Source of the DNA: Oxalobacteraceae bacterium
GTDB taxonomy: Bacteria > Pseudomonadota > Gammaproteobacteria > Burkholderiales > Burkholderiaceae_D
Length of the DNA stretch: 14,075 nt
Direction of reading: 5' to 3'
NCBI GenBank assembly: GCA_947446335.1
Contig: CANFGA010000030.1
Coordinates: forward strand, 1 to 14,075
Below, one piece after another: positions 1-5,984 of this stretch. Both the position numbers and the translations under genes were made by a program. Below the pieces are notes generated by a model. The model saw nothing but the letters and a program-made list of their open reading frames with translations. It was not told the origin of the DNA and searched no databases. How positions within the stretch are numbered: position 1 is the stretch's first letter; the number at the start of each line of letters is the position of its first letter.

Positions 1-5
1 AGCAA

Positions 6-323
6 TCAATCGAGACCCTGCGGGCGCAGATGGGTCAGCGCGTAGTGCAGGTGCTGCCACCAATGATCGCGCGTTTGCACGAATGCCAGACAGCGTTGAT
101 CGAGTTCGGCAGCGAAAACGCGGTCCTGGCATGCCTTGCTCACCAGCGCATGGCGCAAGTTTTCGGCATTCACGACCGCGATCGATAGCCACAGCATCAA
201 GCCGACGAGAATCGCCAGCGAACTCCAGACCAGATGATTGACCGTACCGGGGACGCCGACGAAGACGCTGGGCGGACGCGTCTCGCGGTAAATCGCCATC
301 AATTTTTTTTCTTTTTCGCTCAT
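6..323 (-). CDS. Small single-pass membrane protein, second of a tandem paralogous pair downstream of dsbA
   Basis: A 105-residue protein of no family I recognise. A charged N-terminus (MSEKEKK) is followed by one hydrophobic segment at about residues 30-52, then a soluble tail of about 50 residues. The positive-inside rule suggests N-in/C-out, placing the tail in the periplasm. The tail contains VNAEN, two cysteines 15 residues apart, HWWQHL and LTHL. All of these recur in the gene just upstream (334-573), with about 33 of 58 aligned residues identical, so the two arose by duplication. The gene starts 10 nt after that neighbour and is probably cotranscribed with dsbA. The start codon is ATG at 321-323 with no clear ribosome binding site; an in-frame ATG eight codons later (MAIYRE) is a plausible alternative. 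The stop is TGA at 6-8. That it is a real gene is fairly sure, because its paralogue preserves the motifs. Function is unknown. Confidence 0.75.
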   Translation of the reverse strand: MSEKEKKLMAIYRETRPPSVFVGVPGTVNHLVWSSLAILVGLMLWLSIAVVNAENLRHALVSKACQDRVFAAELDQRCLAFVQTRDHWWQHLHYALTHLRPQGLD

Positions 324-333
324 TGCGCAGCCG

Positions 334-573
334 CTATCGATGCAGATGAGTCAAGCCGTGCTGCAAGTGTTGCCACCAGTGCGCGCGCGATTGCACGCCG
401 GGCAGACAACTGGCATCGATCTCGCCCTTGAACAGCGGGTCTGCGCACAGGCCGCTCATCAAGCCATGGCGCACGTTTTCAGCGTTGACCAGCGCCAGCG
501 CCAGCCAGAGTACGCCGCCGAGCGCGCACGCCAGCAAGATCCAGGGCAAGGACTTCAAGGGCGAGGACTTCAC
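334..573 (-). CDS. Small single-pass membrane protein, first of a tandem paralogous pair downstream of dsbA
   Basis: A 79-residue protein with a short basic N-terminus (MKSSPLKS), a hydrophobic segment at about residues 9-29, and a likely periplasmic tail. The tail carries VNAEN, two cysteines 14 residues apart, HWWQHL and LTHL, shared with the neighbouring gene at 6-323. The start is GTG at 571-573, only 6 nt after the dsbA stop, and no other in-frame start precedes the membrane segment. The ribosome binding site would lie inside the purine-rich end of dsbA (AAAGAAA), which suggests translational coupling. The shared cysteines, periplasmic topology and position behind a disulfide oxidase make a disulfide-bonded product or DsbA partner a reasonable inference, but nothing proves it. 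I cannot assign a family. Confidence 0.75.
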   Translation of the reverse strand: MKSSPLKSLPWILLACALGGVLWLALALVNAENVRHGLMSGLCADPLFKGEIDASCLPGVQSRAHWWQHLQHGLTHLHR

Positions 574-579
574 GACGCG

Positions 580-1266
580 TTATTTCTTTACGCCAACGGG
601 CGCTGCAGAGGCGCCCTTGCTGCTTTGCGCCTTTGCCACCAGCGCATCCATCACTTGCAAGGTCGCCTGCTGCGATGTCAGCTCGGATTGACCCGGGCGG
701 CCGGCCTGCGCCGGGGAAGTCACATAGCGGCCATCGATGACGATGCTGGGCGCGCTGGTGAGTTGGTAGGCAGTGAGCAACTGGGCGGCGCGCTTCATTT
801 TGGTTTGCACCGCGAACGAATTCGAGAATTCCAGGTATTTGGCCTTGTCGATGCCATTCTTGACGACGAAATCGAGGATCGCATCATCCTTGTTCAAGCG
901 ATTGCGTTCGACGTGGATTGCGCGGAAAATTTTCTCGTGCATGCCATCGAGCTTGCCCATCGCTTCCAGCGTCAGGTACAAGTGCGCTTGCGGGTCGCTG
1001 GGGCCGGAAAACGGCATGTGGACGCGGCGAAATGCAATGTTGTCGCCCTGCTTCTTGACCCATTCGGTCATCAACGGTTCCAGCGCATTGCAATGCGGGC
1101 AAGAATACATGAAAAATTCGATGACTTCGATTTTTTTGCCCGCCTCGGCGCGCTGTGGCGTGCTGAGCGTGACATAGTCGACGCCGCTTTTCGGTTCAAT
1201 GGCCGAGACACCGGCGGCGGAAACCATCAGGACGACGGAAGCAAGCAAGAGACGCAGAAAACGCAT
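580..1266 (-). CDS. dsbA: DsbA-type periplasmic thiol:disulfide oxidoreductase
   Basis: A 228-residue secreted thioredoxin-fold protein that should introduce disulfide bonds into exported proteins and be re-oxidised by DsbB. The N-terminus is a signal peptide (residues 1-22, cleavage likely after VSA). The active site is C56-P-H-C59 within FFMYSCPHC, the classic DsbA CPHC. The cis-proline loop reads TSAPSIVIDG with P173. The residue before the cis-proline is alanine, where E. coli DsbA has valine. Length is near the family norm (about 210), with a low-complexity Ala/Ser/Lys tail after residue 210. Start is ATG at 1264-1266, with AAGGA at 1271-1275 as ribosome binding site at rather short spacing. 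It appears to head an operon with the two small membrane proteins downstream. Confidence 0.95.
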   Translation of the reverse strand: MRFLRLLLASVVLMVSAAGVSAIEPKSGVDYVTLSTPQRAEAGKKIEVIEFFMYSCPHCNALEPLMTEWVKKQGDNIAFRRVHMPFSGPSDPQAHLYLTLEAMGKLDGMHEKIFRAIHVERNRLNKDDAILDFVVKNGIDKAKYLEFSNSFAVQTKMKRAAQLLTAYQLTSAPSIVIDGRYVTSPAQAGRPGQSELTSQQATLQVMDALVAKAQSSKGASAAPVGVKK

Positions 1267-1327
1267 GGGATCCTTGGAAAGTGAGTAAGTGACCTACGCG
1301 AGGTTACCACTTTTTGCGACCATGCCT

Positions 1328-1340
1328 GGTCAGGCTGACC
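1328..1340. promoter_or_regulatory. Short palindrome upstream of dsbA, possible operator
   Basis: GGTCAGGCTGACC is a perfect dyad of 6+1+6 bases about 60 nt upstream of the dsbA start. This is a plausible distance for a regulator binding site at a promoter. I see no convincing -35/-10 pair to anchor it, so the functional reading is weak. Confidence 0.2.
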
Positions 1341-1374
1341 AATTGTTACCGTTTTCCAGCTGGAGCGGCGCTTT

Positions 1375-1403
1375 CGGGACTGCGCAGGCACAGCGCAGTC
1401 CCG
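1375..1403 (-). repeat. Perfect 11-bp inverted repeat between the B12 receptor gene and dsbA
   Basis: The arms at 1375-1385 and 1393-1403 are exact reverse complements (CGGGACTGCGC), separated by 7 nt. There is no T-run on either side, so it is not a textbook intrinsic terminator. It lies about 80 nt after the receptor stop and 110 nt before dsbA. It could be a transcript end, an mRNA-stabilising stem, or part of the dsbA control region. A 10-bp palindrome (CCGGATCCGG, 1425-1434) lies nearby. Confidence 0.5.
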
Positions 1404-1435
1404 CCTTGTCAAAAGAGGATAGTGCCGGATCCGGT

Positions 1436-1472
1436 GGCGATGATGCGCGACAAACAATGGCGCACCATCGCC
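1436..1472 (-). terminator. Stem-loop just after the B12 receptor gene, no U-tract
   Basis: Arms at 1436-1448 and 1460-1472 form 13 consecutive pairs in the minus-strand RNA, one of them G-U, around an 11-nt loop. On the plus strand the same pair would be an A-C mismatch, so the structure favours the minus-strand transcript. It begins 11 nt after the receptor stop codon. No run of U follows, so it is more likely a 3'-end stabilising stem or part of a Rho-dependent end than a canonical intrinsic terminator. Confidence 0.4.
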
Positions 1473-1482
1473 GTCAGCCCGG

Positions 1483-3450
1483 TCAGAAGTCGTAGCGGGC
1501 CGATACTTTCATTTGACGCCCGGCACCAGGATAAATGCCAGACTGACAGCCGAAGGCCTGGCTGTAGTAACGTTTATCGGCCAGGTTCAAGCCCGACAGC
1601 GCCACTTCCCAAGCGCCGAATTTCTTCGCGTAACGGGCATCGAAGGTGGTAAACGCCGGCATCAGCGCGGTGCAACTGTTGTCAAAATCGTCGCCATTGC
1701 GTTGTTTGTCGACCCATTGCGCGCCGAAATCGGCGCTCTGGCCATCGCCCGGCAACCATGACAGGCGCGCGGTGACGATGTTTTTCGGCACCAGCACCAT
1801 GTCCCGGCCCTCGTTCGGACCGTCGGTGAAACGCGCCTGCACATGCTGCACCTGGCCGCTCAAGCGCCAGTCGGCGGCGATGCGCAGGCTGGCGTCGAGT
1901 TCGATGCCCTGGCGTTTGGTCGGGTCGAGATTGGTGTTGGCGCCATACAGGCCGGCAGTCGGGTCATAGAAAATTTCATTGTTGAGCTTGTGGCGAAACA
2001 CGCGCGCCGTCAGTTTTTGCGCCGCATCGCCGACGGTGACGCCCAGCTCAAGATCGTGCGAAGTCTGGCTTTGCAGCGGTTTGTTCGCAAAAGGCGTCAT
2101 GGCATTTTCATCGGCATTGGCCACGCGGTAACTCTGGCCAGCCTTGGCGTACAGGTTCACCAACGGCACGGCGTCAAAACTGCCCTGCAATTGCCAGGCG
2201 TTCATGCTTTGCTTGGTACTGTAGGTGGCAGCGGTATACAGCGCAGGGTCGATGGAGTCCTTGTCGAAGGTTTCGTGGCGCGCACCGAGCGCCACGCGCG
2301 CATTGCGCGGACCGTCGAACTTGATCTCGTCGCGCACGTAGATTGCCTTGGCGCTCTGGGACGCATCCGCTTGCGAGTAAGCGCTTTCGGTCACGCGATT
2401 CCAGCGAGTGAGGTCGATCCCGACCACGACTTCATTGAGCCAACCGTCGAACTTGCCCAGATGACGCGCGCGCGGCGAGAACTGGGTTTGCTCGCTCGAA
2501 TATTGGGCTGCCGAAGGGCCAGACGAAAACACATACAGCGATTTGACTGTTTTTTCACGGTGCGACAATTCGGCCGCCAGATCGAAGTCGCCGACGCGGC
2601 GCTCGATGAAACCGGTCACGCGGTCGCTGTCGAACGATCCGAAATTGCCCGGCGTTCTGGTCTGGTGCGCATCGGCGGCGAACTGGGCTTGCGTCAGCGG
2701 CCCTGGAAAGCGCGAATCCTGGCGTGAACTGTCGATGCGCAAGCCGATGCGCCCTTCTTTCGAACTCCACTGAGCGCCAGCGTTCAATGTCTTTTGCTCG
2801 AATTTATTGTTGGCGCGATCATTGTCGGTGCTCAACGCGCCGATCGCTGCATCGAGCGCGAAGCCATCCCACGCTTGCGCAATCGAGGCGCGTCCCTCGC
2901 GCAAGCCGAACTGACCCACTTCGCCAAACACGGTGCCACGCAAGGATTGCTTGGTCGGACGCTTGGTGATGATGTTGATGACGCCACCGGTGGCACCTTC
3001 GCCATACAGCACGCTGCTGCCGCCGCGCGTGATGTCGATGCGCTCCACGTTATCGATCGCAATCGTCGACAACACCGCGCCGCTCAATTCATTTTCAGAC
3101 AAGCGCACGCCATCGAGCACCACGACCAGATTCTGGCTGCTGTTGGTGCCGAAGCCGCGCAAATCGAGGTCGAAATCGGTGCTGCCATTGAGGCTTTGGC
3201 GCGCATAAACGCCGCCGATCTTGCGGATCGCGGAATTGACATCGCCCACGCCAGACTGGCGAATGTCGTCGGCACTGATCACGGTGGAACCGATCGGCAG
3301 CAGGGCCGGATCGCTGGCAAAGCGCGCACCGGTGACGACGACAGGCGCCAGGATCGTGCTTTGTGCAAATGCAGAAGAACAGCAAACGGCGATGGCGGCT
3401 GCCAGGATACGCGGCGTCAACGCCGGCAAATGTAGAGCGGGAAAGGTCAT
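1483..3450 (-). CDS. btuB: TonB-dependent outer-membrane receptor, probable vitamin B12 transporter
   Basis: A 655-residue outer-membrane receptor. A signal peptide (residues 1-29, cleavage near SAFA-QS) precedes a TonB-box-like stretch (PVVVTGAR, about 36-43). The plug domain (about 45-165) shows VVVLDGVRL, VERIDITRG and GGVINIITKRP. A long beta-barrel follows, ending in the terminal aromatic signature ARYDF. The plug hallmarks fit the BtuB/Cir family, and E. coli BtuB is slightly shorter (about 614). The substrate is assigned mainly from the cobalamin riboswitch in its leader. No btuCDF or cobalamin synthesis gene is in the window. I chose ATG at 3448-3450 because the signal peptide begins there. 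ATGs at 3454-3456 and 3457-3459 are close alternatives, and no strong ribosome binding site decides. Readings further upstream run into riboswitch sequence and are not coding. Confidence 0.88.
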   Translation of the reverse strand: MTFPALHLPALTPRILAAAIAVCCSSAFAQSTILAPVVVTGARFASDPALLPIGSTVISADDIRQSGVGDVNSAIRKIGGVYARQSLNGSTDFDLDLRGFGTNSSQNLVVVLDGVRLSENELSGAVLSTIAIDNVERIDITRGGSSVLYGEGATGGVINIITKRPTKQSLRGTVFGEVGQFGLREGRASIAQAWDGFALDAAIGALSTDNDRANNKFEQKTLNAGAQWSSKEGRIGLRIDSSRQDSRFPGPLTQAQFAADAHQTRTPGNFGSFDSDRVTGFIERRVGDFDLAAELSHREKTVKSLYVFSSGPSAAQYSSEQTQFSPRARHLGKFDGWLNEVVVGIDLTRWNRVTESAYSQADASQSAKAIYVRDEIKFDGPRNARVALGARHETFDKDSIDPALYTAATYSTKQSMNAWQLQGSFDAVPLVNLYAKAGQSYRVANADENAMTPFANKPLQSQTSHDLELGVTVGDAAQKLTARVFRHKLNNEIFYDPTAGLYGANTNLDPTKRQGIELDASLRIAADWRLSGQVQHVQARFTDGPNEGRDMVLVPKNIVTARLSWLPGDGQSADFGAQWVDKQRNGDDFDNSCTALMPAFTTFDARYAKKFGAWEVALSGLNLADKRYYSQAFGCQSGIYPGAGRQMKVSARYDF

Positions 3451-3473
3451 GATCATCATTTCGAAGAGAACAT

Positions 3474-3497
3474 CCGGCCTGCGTCCCCGCAAGCCGG
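3474..3497 (-). promoter_or_regulatory. Expression-platform hairpin of the cobalamin riboswitch
   Basis: The minus-strand RNA forms a 10-bp stem (one G-U) with a GGGA tetraloop between the aptamer and the start codon at 3450. It is followed by a U/C-rich stretch (AUGUUCUCUU). It sits where a switch element should be and could act as a terminator or hide the translation start when B12 is bound. Which of the two cannot be told by eye. Confidence 0.45.
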
Positions 3498-3532
3498 AAT
3501 CAAAGGCCGCGTCGCGATGCGCACGGCCACCT

Positions 3533-3717
3533 GTTCTGGCCGGTATCCGGGCTCTCAAGACTGGCGCCTCCTTTTTCGCAAAGGAAGCGGCAATGTGTCA
3601 CTTGATTACTTCAGTGACGCTTGTTGACCGTTGCGGGGGCAGCACACGCAAGCCGCCATGACGGCATCGTGTTTCCCGTTTAACTGCACACATGAGCATG
3701 TGTGCGAGCACCAAAAC
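3533..3717 (-). ncRNA. Cobalamin riboswitch (AdoCbl/B12 aptamer)
   Basis: On the minus strand the leader of the receptor gene contains the conserved core GCTGCCCCCGCAAC and, near its 3' end, the B12 box AGCCCGGATACCGGCC (within 3538-3553). Upstream are GGGAAACAC and a hairpin with arms GCACACAT/ATGTGTGC (3686-3705). The two ends pair as P1: GTTTTGG (3711-3717) with CCAGAAC (3533-3539), seven pairs with one G-U. The spacing (about 185 nt) fits the family. Binding of adenosylcobalamin normally represses the downstream uptake gene. The predicted transcription start falls on the first base of P1. Confidence 0.93.
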
Positions 3718-3723
3718 TGCGCC

Positions 3724-3752
3724 ATTATAAGAGCCGGGCTGCAGGCCGGCCA
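3724..3752 (-). promoter_or_regulatory. Promoter of the riboswitch-receptor transcript
   Basis: A perfect TATAAT on the minus strand (3724-3729) puts the expected start about 7 nt downstream, at about 3717, the first base of the P1 stem. The -35 region at 17-nt spacing is poor (TGGCCG), so the -10 and its exact fit with the riboswitch carry the call. Confidence 0.6.
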
Positions 3753-3846
3753 GAGCAAGACCTTCTCTTTGGAAATAATCTTGTCCAAAGTGCACACCGG
3801 CCATGCCGAAGGAAGACGCAGCGGTCGGGCAATCCAAAGCCATGTC

Positions 3847-3852
3847 TATAAT
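3847..3852 (+). promoter_or_regulatory. Candidate -10 box for the extradiol dioxygenase gene
   Basis: A perfect TATAAT lies 46 nt before the ATG at 3899, which would give a leader of about 40 nt. No convincing -35 hexamer is at 16-18 nt. The minus-strand promoter at 3724-3729 lies back to back with it, so the roughly 120 bp between them form a divergent control region. Confidence 0.4.
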
Positions 3853-3898
3853 GGCAAGCATCAGGGCCACGCACGGCCACAGCCATCAGGAGTGTTTC

Positions 3899-4711
3899 AT
3901 GTCCCCATTACCCAGCTATTTCCTGTCGCACGGTGGCGGACCGTGGCCTTACATGAACGATGAATATGGCGCGCGCCACGCTCTGCTGGCCGCCTCACTG
4001 CGCGAGTTGCCGCGCCAGATCAAGGTGCGTCCCGCAGCCGTGCTGGTCGTCACGGCGCATTGGGAAGGACCCGAGTTCCTGATCTCGGCCAACCCGCAAC
4101 CAGGGATGATCTACGATTACAGCGGTTTTCCGCCGCACACTTACCAGGTGCACTACGATGCGCCGGGGGCGCCTCTGGTTGCGCACCGGATCAAGGCGCT
4201 GCTCGATGGCGCCAGCCAGATCGCCAGCCTGGATCATGAACGCGGCTTCGATCACGGCACCTTCACTTTGATGACCTCGATCTACCCGGAGGCGGACATC
4301 CCGGTGGTGCAACTGTCGCTCAAGCATGGCTATGATCCATCGACGCATGTGGCAGTCGGTCGCGCCCTGGCGCCGCTGCGCAGCGAAGGCGTCCTGATCA
4401 TCGGCAGCGGCCTCAGTTATCACAATTTGCGCCAGTTTGGTCCTGCCGGCAGGATCACTTCGCACCAGTTCGATGCGTGGCTGCAAAGCACGATGCAAAG
4501 CCCTGCAGCCGAGCGCATGACGCAACTGCTGGCGTGGGACCAGGCCCCGGCAGCGCGGCTGGCCCATCCGCGCGAAGACCATCTGCTGCCCTTGATGGTG
4601 GCGCTGGGCGCCGCTGAAAACGAGATCGCCACCTGCATCTATCACGAAGAGACTTTTTTCGGCGCGCTGGCGGTGTCGAGTTTCCGCTTTGGCTCATCCG
4701 AGACGAGTTGA
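3899..4711 (+). CDS. ygiD: DODA/YgiD-type extradiol ring-cleavage dioxygenase (LigB family)
   Basis: A 270-residue cytosolic metalloenzyme of the LigB superfamily. The closest described activity is 4,5-DOPA extradiol dioxygenase (YgiD, about 270 residues). Visible family motifs are SHGGGPWPYM at the N-terminus (H11), VVTAHWE (H54), FDHGTF (H119), GSGLSYHN (H175) and HPREDHLLP (H228). By analogy with YgiD, H11, H54 and H228 would hold the metal, with H119 and H175 near the active site. The start at 3899 is set by AGGAG (3888-3892) six bases upstream; longer in-frame readings lack family similarity. It is transcribed away from the B12 receptor and ends 35 nt from the oppositely oriented rbgA, with no terminator visible between. 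The natural substrate cannot be read from the sequence, and no aromatic catabolism genes are nearby. Confidence 0.9.
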   Translation: MSPLPSYFLSHGGGPWPYMNDEYGARHALLAASLRELPRQIKVRPAAVLVVTAHWEGPEFLISANPQPGMIYDYSGFPPHTYQVHYDAPGAPLVAHRIKALLDGASQIASLDHERGFDHGTFTLMTSIYPEADIPVVQLSLKHGYDPSTHVAVGRALAPLRSEGVLIIGSGLSYHNLRQFGPAGRITSHQFDAWLQSTMQSPAAERMTQLLAWDQAPAARLAHPREDHLLPLMVALGAAENEIATCIYHEETFFGALAVSSFRFGSSETS

Positions 4712-4746
4712 GCAGTAACCTCGCACCGAGCGCAGCCTGAAATCGA

Positions 4747-5694
4747 TCAGGTGCCGCGCTTGCCGATCGCGGCAGCCTTGACCTTGGCAGCGACCAGCGC
4801 GGCCGCCTTGGCGGCCTTCTCCGCTTGCTCGGCTGCATACTCGGCCAGCAAGATGGCGCGCGTTTGCGGCGTTTCGAGCGAAATGCGGCCCAGCGCGCCG
4901 CTGCGGTAATCGATCAAGAGCGTGTGCGAGGCTTTTTCAAAGTCGAAATCGCCCCCCTTTTGCCGGTAGCCGCGCCGCGCCGCAATGCCCTCGACGACGG
5001 CGATCCCATCCATTCCTTCAGTGTTGAAGCCATAGCGCTCGACCAGCAATTGCGGATAACGCAGCAGCAATTGCTCGGCCAGGAACACGGCCACTTCTTC
5101 TTCGATCAAGGCATTGGTGCCGATCGCATGGCTCGCCGCCAGCATCAAGCCATCGCTGGCGAGCGCGATCTTCGGCCACAGCATGCCGGGGGTGTCGATC
5201 AACACCGTATTCTTGTCCAGATACAGCTTTTGCTGCAGCTTGGTCACGGCCGGTTCATCGCCCACCTTCGCCACGCGCTTTTTCAGCAAGGCATTCATCA
5301 GCGTCGATTTGCCTACGTTCGGAATGCCCATGATCATGATGCGCAGCGGCTTGGTCGGCACGCCGCGGTGCGGCGCCAGCGTCTTGGCCAGCGCGGGAAT
5401 GCGGGCCACTTCGGCCGGCTTCTTGGTCGTCATCGCGTAAGCAGTCACACCCTCTTGCGCATTGTAATAAGCGACCCAGGCGGCGGTCACCAAGGGATCG
5501 GCCAGGTCGGTCTTGTTCAGGATTTTCAGACAGGGGCGCTGGCGAAACAGGCGCAATTCCTCGACCATCGGATTGCAACTGGCCTGCGGCAGCCTGGCAT
5601 CGACGACTTCGATGACCAGATCCGTGTTCTCCATCGACTCGGCCGCTTTCTTGCGGGCCGCGTTCATGTGTCCGGGGTACCATTGTATCGCCAT
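4747..5694 (-). CDS. rbgA: Circularly permuted ribosome-assembly GTPase (YlqF/RbgA family)
   Basis: A 315-residue YlqF/RbgA GTPase. The permuted motif order is plain: G4 NKTD (60-63) comes before G1 GIPNVGKS (123-130) and G3 DTPG (167-170), with PAVTK (149-153) as the G2 region. The N-terminal IQWYPGHM is diagnostic. In Bacillus the family matures the 50S subunit; the role in betaproteobacteria is inferred from that. The C-terminus ends in an Ala/Lys-rich tail from about residue 285, suited to RNA contact. Start is ATG at 5692-5694 with AAGGT upstream. A longer in-frame reading (to 5769) lacks family similarity and overlaps the promoter, so it was not used. The gene stands alone, convergent with the dioxygenase gene and divergent from mltB. 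Confidence 0.93.
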   Translation of the reverse strand: MAIQWYPGHMNAARKKAAESMENTDLVIEVVDARLPQASCNPMVEELRLFRQRPCLKILNKTDLADPLVTAAWVAYYNAQEGVTAYAMTTKKPAEVARIPALAKTLAPHRGVPTKPLRIMIMGIPNVGKSTLMNALLKKRVAKVGDEPAVTKLQQKLYLDKNTVLIDTPGMLWPKIALASDGLMLAASHAIGTNALIEEEVAVFLAEQLLLRYPQLLVERYGFNTEGMDGIAVVEGIAARRGYRQKGGDFDFEKASHTLLIDYRSGALGRISLETPQTRAILLAEYAAEQAEKAAKAAALVAAKVKAAAIGKRGT

Positions 5695-5728
5695 GCTGTT
5701 ACCTTCAAAATCATTCAATCGAGGCGCT

Positions 5729-5758
5729 ATTTTACGGTCTTGTGGCAAGGCCAGACAA
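5729..5758 (-). promoter_or_regulatory. Promoter of rbgA
   Basis: On the minus strand TTGTCT (5753-5758) is separated by 18 nt from TAAAAT (5729-5734). These match 4 of 6 and 5 of 6 consensus sigma-70 positions. Transcription would start near 5722, giving a leader of about 28 nt that contains the AAGGT ribosome binding site. Confidence 0.5.
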
Positions 5759-5787
5759 AAATCGCGCAATTGAGGCCGCGCGCCGAT

Positions 5788-5815
5788 TCGAGCGCTGCGT
5801 ATTGCACGCTATAAT
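5788..5815 (+). promoter_or_regulatory. Candidate promoter for a small RNA or the mltB leader
   Basis: A perfect TATAAT at 5810-5815 with a weak -35 (TCGAGC, 16-nt spacing). The predicted start at about 5821-5823 coincides with the beginning of the stem described for the candidate RNA at 5821-5896. Confidence 0.4.
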
Positions 5816-5820
5816 CAGCC

Positions 5821-5896
5821 GCTTGTTGGCAAACTGTTTGTGCCCTGAAGACCTTTTTTCGGCAGTTGGTCCAGCGCTTGCCAACCGCTTTTTTTC
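5821..5896 (+). ncRNA. Candidate small RNA or mltB leader terminated at U7
   Basis: The segment begins where transcription from the TATAAT at 5810-5815 should start. GTTGGCAA (5825-5832) is the exact reverse complement of TTGCCAAC (5878-5885), so the two ends close into a stem. Seven T follow almost at once (5889-5895), as in an intrinsic terminator. Inner pairings such as AACTG/CAGTT and GACC/GGTC are possible, and GTTGG/CCAAC gives an alternative terminator hairpin. I do not recognise it as 6S or another named family. It could equally be an attenuating leader of mltB. Confidence 0.35.
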
Positions 5897-5984
5897 TATT
5901 CGCTGCTCATGGGCTGCATTTCAACGCACCATCAGCAACTCGGTGCAGCAGGTGCCGAATCACTAGCCCGCCCCCTTCCACCAG

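Noticed and set aside
340..1284. Long plus-strand reading frame opposite dsbA and the small membrane proteins (314 codons)
   Set aside because: It is antisense to a clear DsbA and two paralogous proteins, has low-complexity His/Arg/Gln-rich composition typical of GC-rich shadow frames, and no recognisable domain.
3451..3558. In-frame N-terminal extension of the TonB receptor up to 3558
   Set aside because: The extra residues are translated riboswitch B12-box and hairpin sequence, and the signal peptide clearly starts at 3450.
5821..5896. 6S RNA or tRNA in the mltB upstream gap
   Set aside because: It is too short for 6S (about 180 nt), and no cloverleaf, T-loop or CCA end can be drawn.
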